In this document: positions 57,000 to 64,000 of the stretch, piece after piece | How positions within the stretch are numbered: the first letter of the stretch is position 1 | Layout of the letters: each line of letters begins with the position of its first letter | Assembly (NCBI GenBank): GCA_023213395.1 | Contig: CM041465.1 | Span: 249,247,741 to 249,311,740, forward strand | Direction of reading: 5' to 3' | DNA: 64,000 nt | DNA from: Cycas panzhihuaensis | Taxonomy: Eukaryota > Cycadophyta | The notes under the pieces: generated by a model | What the model was told of the DNA's origin: nothing | What the model saw: the letters and a program-made list of their open reading frames with translations, nothing else | Database searches by the model: none | Position numbers and translations under genes: made by a program

Positions 57000-59840
57000 A
57001 GTAATTAAGTGAGACTCACCTTTTCTTGTTGTAAATCTTGTAGCAACCTTCTAAGCCAAACTATTTCATATGCTCCAGGTATAGTTACTTTATACTCTAC
57101 TTCTATAATAGATAGAGATATCATGGCCAGTTTTTTTGAATCCTATGTAATTGCAATTGAACCTAAACTGAATGTATAACTAGAGGTAGATTTTCTATCA
57201 TCTACATAACTTGCCCAGTCTAAGTCTCTATATCCCACCAAACTATAGTCCCTTGATAACCTGTAATGTAACCCATATTTAGTTGTACCCTTTAGATACC
57301 TAAGAATTCATTTAACTACATATTAATATTTTATCTTAGGCTTATACATGAATCTGGAAACCCCACTGATTGTATGTATGAGATCTATTTGAGTTGAATT
57401 CAAGTAAATTAGACTCATAATCAATTGCCTATAGAGTATAGGATCCACTGATTCTGATTCCTCAATTTTAGATAATTTTAACTCAACTTCTGTTGGAGTT
57501 GCAAGTGGCTTACAACTACTTATGTTAAACTTGTGTAATAAGTCCAATGTGTATTTCCTTTAGAAAATAAATATTCCCTTTTCATCTTGCCAAACTTTAT
57601 GCTTAAGAAGTAATGTATTAGTCCCAAGTCTATCATCTCAAATTCCTTATACAGTGTAAACTTTTATACCTAACAAGTAAGACATTCCCAGTGTAAACTA
57701 GGTCATCAACATATAAGCCCACAATAAGTATGGAGCTTTCTTTTGCCTTGATGTATAAAATGGGATCAAATTGACTTATTTGGAATCCTTTATTCTTAAA
57801 ATATCTATCAATCCTAAAGTACGAAGCTCTAGTTGCTTGTTGAAGTCTATACAAGGCCTTTTAAAGTTTATAGCCTTTGTTTTTTTCATCTTTCACTTCA
57901 AATATTTTAGGTTGTTAAACATATATTTCTTCATCCACATAGGTATTTAAGAAGACACACTTTACATCTATTTAGTATACTATATAACGTTATTGTATAG
58001 CTAAGGTCATCATCAATTTAACTATTTCTAACCTTATAATTAGTGCAAATGTCTCATTGTAATCTATGCCCTCAATTTAAGCATAGCCCTGAGTAACCAA
58101 CCTTGCATTATACTTGTCAATAGTTTCATCTGATTTATACTTGGTCTTATAGACCCATTTAGTCCCAATGGTATTTTACCTTAGTGGTAGATCCATTAAC
58201 TCTCATGTGTCATTTTTCACTAAGGCATTGCATTCTTCCTTCACTGCTTTCTTTCATTCATCTTGAGTATTAGCCTTTTCAAAGTTGTAAGGCTTACTAG
58301 ACTCCATAGCCTAAGTCATAAGTGAAAAATTTATCCTTTAAGATCTTATAGTCCTTCTCTCAAAGTTGGTATCCGAAATATTTGAAGGGTTATAAGCCCT
58401 TTATACCCACTTAAGGACCTTTTGATTTGAAGTAAAGGATCCTACTTCGTTTGTATTAGGCATACTTACACCCTTAGAATTTGTGTCGATTTCAACCATG
58501 ATGTTTTACCCTTATCTTTTTCAATCACTTCTTCATGATAAAATCCATCTTTTTTAAAATGACATCCCTACTTATAATCATCTTTTTACCTTTATGATCA
58601 TAAAATTACTAGGATCTAGAAGAGTCACTATATACCATAAAGATATGTTTGATGCTCTTGTCATCTAAGTTAGTTTTCCTTTGATCTAGGATATGTGCAT
58701 AAGGTTTGCACCTAAAAATCCTTAAGTCTTTGATTCTTGGCTTATATCTTATCCAAGCTTCATCTAGTGTAACCCATCTAACTACCTTAGTGGTACACTT
58801 GTTCATCATATAGACAACTATATCTACAACTTTAGCCTAATATTCATTTCTTAAATGTTTGTCCTTAAGCATACTTCTAGCCATTTCAATAATTATTCTA
58901 TTCTTCCTTTCAGTAACCCTATTTTTCTATGGGATATGAGGATTTGTAAGCTATTTTCTTACGCCATAATACTTGCAATAAGACTTGAATTTATTAGAAA
59001 TAAATTCTTCCCCATTATTTGATCTTAGGGTTAGAATTTTAAGTCCACTTTACCTTTCCTCTAAAGTTTTGAAGTCCATGAAACATTGTAGAGCATCTAA
59101 TTTAAACTTGATGAAGTAGACCCATGTTATCCTTATGAAGTCATTAATAAATATCGTAACAAACTTAACACCTCTAAATGAAGGCATATCAATTAGCCTG
59201 TGTAAGTCTTGATATATCAATCAAAGGGGCCTATTGGCCCTATAACTTTCATTAGAAAATCCTTCTCTTTAATGCCTTATAAGTATATATCCTTCACATT
59301 GTTCCTTACTAGATTCAATAGTAGGAAATATGATTATTATATCCATTATTTTCATTAAGGCCAAACTATTATAATTTACATGGCCAAGTCTTTTGTGCCA
59401 TATTTCACTGTCCATATTTGTTGATGGTATAATGATCTATTTAGGGTATGACTAGTTTGAATATCCTATTACTAGTCATTTATCCTTTGGCTACAATTTC
59501 TTTGTTCCTTAACTTATCTTTGACGGTGCATTCTCTATTATCAAAGGTTACTTTATATTTTTATTCCATCATATGACCCACTAAAAGTAAGTTTTTCTTA
59601 AGTGTTAGAATATGTAATACATCATTTATGCACTTAGTTTCTCTATAATTAGTTTGTATAAAGATATTTTCTTTTCTAACAGCTACTTAAGCAGTGTTAT
59701 CTCTAAACATAATTTTGCTTTCCTAAAGTTATCTAATTCTTTAAACCATTCTTCCTTATGATTCATCTGCATGGAACACCTTGAATCAATGCACCAACTA
59801 TCTTCTTCCTCAATGGCCATTAACTTGAAAGAAAAAATCT
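57000..59840 (-). pseudogene. Copia B pol: protease, integrase, RT, RNase H
   Basis: Protease site near 59800 (WCIDSRCSMQMNHKEEWF; Gly of Asp-Ser-Gly is Arg). Integrase core at 58800-59200: LRSNNGEEFISNKF (the usual catalytic Asp is Asn), VTERKNRIIIEMARSM. Integrase C-terminal at 58609-58809 (WIRYKPRIKDLRIFRCKPYA). RT at 57323-58300: TIGTKWVYKTKYKSDETIDK, LVTQGYA, DVKCVFLN, ILIVGLYVDDLVYTGN (catalytic pair intact), YRQLIMSLIYL. RNase H at 57010-57245: LVGYRDLDWASYVDDRKSTS, SIIEVEYK, EIVWLRRLLQDL. Many stops, at least several frame changes. Not functional. Confidence 0.85.
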
Positions 59841-60157
59841 ATCATCATATCTTTCCTCAATAATTGTGTTAGTAGTTCCCCTTGGTGAATTTGAGTTTTT
59901 GCAAAGAAGTTTTCTTCTAAGTGATAATTTTTATAGTAATAGGAACATTAGATTGTTCCTCTACCCCTAAATTGATGCACCAACTATCTTCTTACTCATT
60001 GGCCATCAACTTTAAAGAAAAAATCTATCATCATCTCTTTCCTCAATAATTGTGTTGGTAGTTCCCCTTTGTGAATTTGACTTTTTTGAAAGAAGTTTCC
60101 TTATAAATAGTAATTTCTATAGTAATAGGAACATTAGATTGTTCCTCTACCCCTTAG
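59786..60157 (-). repeat. 186-bp tandem duplication in copia B
   Basis: Copy 1 about 59786-59971 and copy 2 about 59972-60157; anchor gcaccaactatcttctt starts at 59791 and 59977. It duplicates the join between the gag linker and the protease start. Scattered differences show it is not recent. Confidence 0.85.
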
Positions 60158-60169
60158 GCTTCTACCTCT

Positions 60170-60530
60170 TTGTCCTTGGTTTCTCCCTCGAGCACTTTAA
60201 CCTCTTTCTCTTCCTTAAGGTCCATAATTTTAGCCTTAACCTTGGCCTTAAAAATACCTTTGACCTTGGAACTGATTTTGTCCTTAGTAGAATTGATTTA
60301 GGCCTTGTCCTTGATAGTTGCCTTGACCTTGTACTTGATAGCCTTGATCTTGATAATAACCTTGTGTTTAGTAGCTTTGACCTTGCCTTTAAAACTAATT
60401 TCTAAGTTGGCCTCTACCTCTAAGGGATTGATTTCTATACTTAGAACTTTATCCTTAGTATACGAGTCAAATTTTTACCTTAATAGTAAAAGTATGCTTG
60501 AGGGATTTGCTTCCTCCTTTCTTCTCTTAT
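60170..60530 (-). other. Lys-rich degenerate repeat in copia B gag region
   Basis: The minus-strand reading gives short Lys-x-Lys runs (KGKVKATKHKVIIKIKAIK, KAKVKAKIMDLKEEKEVK). On the plus strand this appears as recurring ccttgacctt-type words. It lies where the gag zinc knuckle and linker are expected and could be an RNA-binding basic tail. The opposite strand is open for 117 codons (60052-60405) because of the repeat; I do not take that as a gene. Confidence 0.55.
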
Positions 60531-60589
60531 ACAACTAGTAGCATGGTACTTAATTGATCTATCTTAAGAGTGCTAAGGTCTTTAGAAAC

Positions 60590-61100
60590 CTTTATGGTAG
60601 TGGCCACCATCTCAAACCACTTGACATCACTTACAGACCTTAAGACTTTCTTAACTATTTCTTGGTCATTAATTACCTCTCCTAAGGCCCTTATCTAGAT
60701 AACTAGGCCTTGTAATAAATTTATTAACTCTTTCATAAGTAGTTATCCTTAGATTCTTGAATTTAGTCCTTAAAGTTTAAAGCTTTGATACTACTACTCC
60801 TTCGAATATTATCTTTAGTACATCCCATGCCTCCTTCGATGTGGCTGCTTCTCTAACCCCTACGAAGATATGATCCTCTAGAGCACAAAAGATAAATGCA
60901 AGTTCTTTATTATCTCTCTTTTTGTTCTCAAAGCTTTTCTTCTCGTCCTCCATGGCATTTTTAACAAGCAATCCATAACTTGTTTCAACAAGCTTCCACA
61001 TATTTTTAATAATAAAAATTGGCTTCATATGGCCACTCCAATTAAGATAATTTATGCCATCAAATATGGAAACGATAATATTTCTAATATTCAATGCCAT
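60590..61100 (-). pseudogene. Copia B gag, N-terminal part
   Basis: Start ATG 61100 (MALNIRNIIVSIFDGINYLN). A copia-type gag follows: MWKLVETSYG, AFIFCALEDHIFVGVREA, KEAWDVLKIIFEGVVVSKL, then a TAG at about 60777 and TLRTKFRNLR. Open for 107 codons, the best preserved gag in the window. The UBN2 core continues in decayed form to about 60590. Confidence 0.85.
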
Positions 61101-63277
61101 AATAAAAAAATTACCTTAAAAAACAACTTTTTGAAATGTAAAGTTCTTAAAATAAAGTTAATTAAAGTACTAAAAAAGATAATAAAAGAGATAAATATAA
61201 CAAGATTTCTTCCTCTTCAACTCTAAGACTTAGAGAAATATCCCAATTGGGATTTAACTACCTCAAAAATAAATTTTAGTATTAAGGAGCTTATAAACTG
61301 AAATTGGCTAGTTTATATAAGGGACATAATGTAGGAAGCCCATAATTAGTGCTAATTTTGAGCATAAAAAAGATACATCATATGACTTCAACAAATTTTA
61401 AAGTTTTAGCCACTCAATAAAGGATAGAAAATAGAATATAATGCTTTAGATGGGACTTAATTCTAACATCAGATGGTTAAGATATACATTAAAATATCTA
61501 AAGAAAAATTAATCTTTTAACATATAAGGCTCAAATAAATTTTACATCAAATTGAATCATTAAAAAGTACATCAAATAGAAATGAAATATGGTTGTATGA
61601 CCACTTATTTCATTTGAGTAAAGATATACTTTGACTTAAAGTTGATAAGATTGACTTCTAACTTTACTAGTAAGAGTTATGACTATTGGAGTAGAAATGT
61701 GCTAATTTTGAAACAATAACTTTGAAAAATGAATTGGCTCCTTTTGAAAAAATGATTTCTAGTCACTTTAATTGTTGAATATAACCTACTAGTTGTAAAA
61801 TAACAGGGCTATTGAATAGCCAAAAAAAAAATTCAATACTTTAATGCATTCACATGAGCTCAAAATAGTTAATCAATAGTATGCAAGCCTGAATATTAGT
61901 AGCCACTAAATAGAGAGTAGTTTGGCCAAAGAAAAGATGTCACACAGGTGAGTGACTTCAAATGAAGATAATGATTAGTAAAACAAACTTGTATGATTCA
62001 AATGTATAAATACAAAAACCATACAATTACAAATATTTTATGCATAAACGTTTAGGCCATAATAGTTGTAAATATTAAATAGTAACTACCAGTTTAATAT
62101 ATATGAAATGGATGAATGGTTCTCTCTAGCCTCCATTAATATATATTTGCATAGACATAAATATGTAGTCGTAATCTTTGTAAATATATTTTTTTAGTAA
62201 TGCAAACTATCAAGATCTCTCTATGGAAGACACAAAAGGTGAAATAGTGAATATTTAAATTCAACCCATTAGAAAAAGATGTAAATTAAAAATACATGAA
62301 TTCATGCCAAAAGAGAATACACATAATGGAGTTCACAAATAAAATAATGGTATAAATTCATACATATAATGCATCTATGGGTAAGTGGCATAAATAGAAG
62401 GACGTAAACATCTGTATGTAGGCAGAGGATAATAACATCATTACAACTTAGCTAATTGAAGAGGATATAATCATTTATAAATGGGTGTAAATATAATGCG
62501 TAAATAGTGTATTTTTACAAGGGCTATATAAATAGAGAGAAGGGCATAAATATATGGTAACCTAACAAAACTATGGAGGTAATGTAAAAGTCATGGACAT
62601 AAATCTCTTTAACTATTAACTCCAATAGCAGTGAGCAAACATAGAGAGCCATAAGATGAGATACCATACAATGTAGGGAGATCAGAAGGAAGACATACAT
62701 TATACTATGAGAAAGATCGTGTGTTTATAGTAAAATAGAAATGTAAATATTTCTCTATGTTATGGCTACCTTAGGTGAGGATGTTCCTAACTCAATTACA
62801 ATTTCAAACAATGCATTGGCTCAAAAATCATCATAATGGAAACATGCAAAGGCATGCATAATATAGTAAGGAAAATATATCATATGACAAGTTGTTACAT
62901 TATATGACAAATATTCATATGCACCAAACTATATTTGTCAAATAGATGCGATTAATTAGATAACAATCATGTGTTAAGACTCAAACAATCAATTAACCTT
63001 TCTTAGATAAAGGCTATGATGAGTAATAGCTTAAGGATTTCAAAGGAAGATCCCTATAACTTTGGCTTAGGGCCATAATGCAGACGAATGAAATGGTGAT
63101 ACAACCACTTTCAATAAAGTAAGGACATAACTAGGTACTTTAAGAATGGACAAACACAATACTGAAAATGAAAGTTGTTAAATTCTAATATAAAATTATG
63201 AGAGTGAGCAAAAATATTGAATGATAAATCAAATATACCAATTATGTTTCGATACACTTCTCACAAACTCCTTCATA
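61101..63277 (-). other. Copia B leader, 2.2 kb without a gene
   Basis: Lies between the primer-site array and gag. AT-rich, short frames only. A TATA-like stretch (agtttatataaggg) is near 61311-61324, and a loosely repeated word (ggcataaata and variants) recurs at about 62388-62556. It may hold an unrecognised insertion. Confidence 0.5.
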
Positions 63278-63392
63278 GCTTTGACTTCTCGAACATGGCT
63301 CTAAACTCTAGAGCAATGGCTCTAGATGCTTGAACGATGTTTCTACAAACAAGGAATATGGCTCTAAATGCCTGAACAAAGCTCTTATACCA
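63278..63392 (-). repeat. 21-bp tandem array containing the copia B primer-binding site
   Basis: On the plus strand, units start at 63278 (gctttgac), 63298 (gctctaaac), 63319 (gctctagat), 63340 (tttctacaa), 63361 (gctctaaat) and 63381 (gctcttatacca). Spacings are 20, 21, 21, 21 and 20 bp. The last unit is the primer site; in the element sense each unit ends in AGAGC or a variant, the final bases of that site. Confidence 0.8.
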
Positions 63393-63394
63393 AA

Positions 63395-63733
63395 TGATAG
63401 AATCAGAGAATAGAAGCAACATAATGAGAATGGACGAATAAGTTAACTATCAACCCATAAGAGTGGTGGTATTGATAAACACTAGGGTTTTTGGACCCCA
63501 TGAATAAATAGGCAAAAGATGAGTGAGATGTGGCACGCCACTCAAAGTCCATCGTCGATTAGTATTGATAAATGGTAGAAAGGATGCTGCCAGGATCTGA
63601 TAAAGTGCAGCTAAGTGTGGTTAGGATTTGATATAGAGTCACCATGATATCTATGCCAATCTTAGGTTATCACCCTAATGTGGGTAATTAACCCAAGGTT
63701 GATACAAGCCCCGATTTAGACGTTATTCCAGCA
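63395..63733 (-). repeat. Copia B 5' LTR
   Basis: In the element sense it starts TGCTGGAATAAC and ends CTATCA, followed by TT and the primer site. About 20 bp longer than its partner because of small indels. Confidence 0.9.
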
Positions 63734-64000
63734 ATAGCGTGCATTGATGATTTATAACTCTAATTTCATGCCACACCTACTTTGTCCTTACTTTTATCAT
63801 TTTTCTTAAAATTTATCAAATATCTATCTTTGTACAATGCTCCTATAAAGTTAGGATTGTCTTCAATAGGCCTTTTCATCTTGATTCCTCTATTTTATGA
63901 TTTTTTCTATGTTTTTGCATGTACTATGTTATTTCTTTTGACACCTTGGTCTTCACTTCAACACTATATTATTATGTCACCTTATTATGGTATCATGCTA
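63734..64000. other. No gene recognised; possible LTR end at the window edge
   Basis: AT- and T-rich. TGGTATCATGC at 63989-63999 resembles a plus-strand primer site, so an LTR could end near 63987, but the window stops before this can be judged. Confidence 0.3.

Larger units (their letters stand above)
56440..63733 (-). mobile_element. Copia B: complete, decayed Ty1/copia retrotransposon, minus strand
   Basis: LTRs of 318 bp (56440-56757) and 339 bp (63395-63733). The primer site TGGTATAAGAGC reads leftwards from 63392, two bases inside the 5' LTR. The polypurine tract is the complement of tttctcccttata (56758-56770). Order right to left: leader, gag (61100 down), Lys-rich linker, protease, integrase, RT, RNase H, PPT. 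Total 7.3 kb. The 2.3-kb leader is unusually long. Flanking 5-mers (ttaac; atagc) do not match, so the site is altered or the element recombined. LTRs are visibly diverged, and this looks older than copia C. Confidence 0.9.

Noticed and set aside
60052-60405. A 117-codon plus-strand open frame rich in Leu, Phe and Asp
   Set aside because: It is the complement of the Lys-rich repeat of copia B; composition explains the openness.
63989-63999. Primer-site-like TGGTATCATGC at the window end
   Set aside because: An 11-base match in AT-rich DNA without a visible LTR pair or interior is not enough. The window ends one base later.

Overview
The window looks like intergenic nuclear DNA from a land plant with a large, repeat-rich genome. 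It is AT-rich and I can support no ordinary host gene. Every coding stretch I recognise belongs to a retrotransposon, and all of them are broken. The species is not decidable from the sequence. The LINEs are plant L1-type elements with a DUF4283/zinc-knuckle ORF1 and a plant-type RNase H at the end of ORF2. The LTR elements are Ty1/copia and Ty3/gypsy with initiator-Met-tRNA-type primer sites.

Layout. 1-1085: a possible LTR with a 196-bp tandem duplication before a TATA box. 1090-6330: LINE-1 (minus), missing its 3' end. 8943-12650: decayed LTR element F (plus) with a gag remnant and a long pyrimidine-rich tract. 14157-20570: full-length LINE-2 (plus) with a perfect target-site duplication. 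21656-25642: non-coding LTR element E (plus). 26299-27410: Ty3/gypsy integrase remnant (minus). 27480-41324: a Russian-doll nest in which copia C (30800-36122) sits in the gag of copia D (28714-40192), and copia D sits in the gag of gypsy-like element G. 41325-43865: element H, a gag-less LTR element with a tandem array of primer-binding sites. 44741-45638: gag-only element I. 45639-46288: solo LTR of the copia C family (minus). 48265-50038: an LTR with primer site, then a protease-integrase fragment of copia A (minus). 50053-56419: near full-length LINE-3 (minus), which carries about 80 bp of foreign copia integrase at its 5' end inside the target-site duplication. 56440-63733: complete but decayed copia B (minus).

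How the parts relate. Each LTR element should read 5' LTR, primer site (PBS), gag, protease, integrase, reverse transcriptase, RNase H, polypurine tract (PPT), 3' LTR. Each LINE should read ORF1 then ORF2 (endonuclease, RT, zf-RVT, RNase H) and a poly(A) tail. The nesting gives a relative age order: G is older than D, and D is older than C. Most in-frame stops in the copia and LINE-2 genes lie where the family has Gln (CAG/CAA to TAG/TAA), as expected from decay of silenced, methylated copies.

Most unusual signal: in three unrelated LTR elements (H, E and copia B) the primer-binding site begins, or forms one unit of, a short tandem array with periods of 37, 33 and 21 bp. In H, both LTR copies are followed by such an array.
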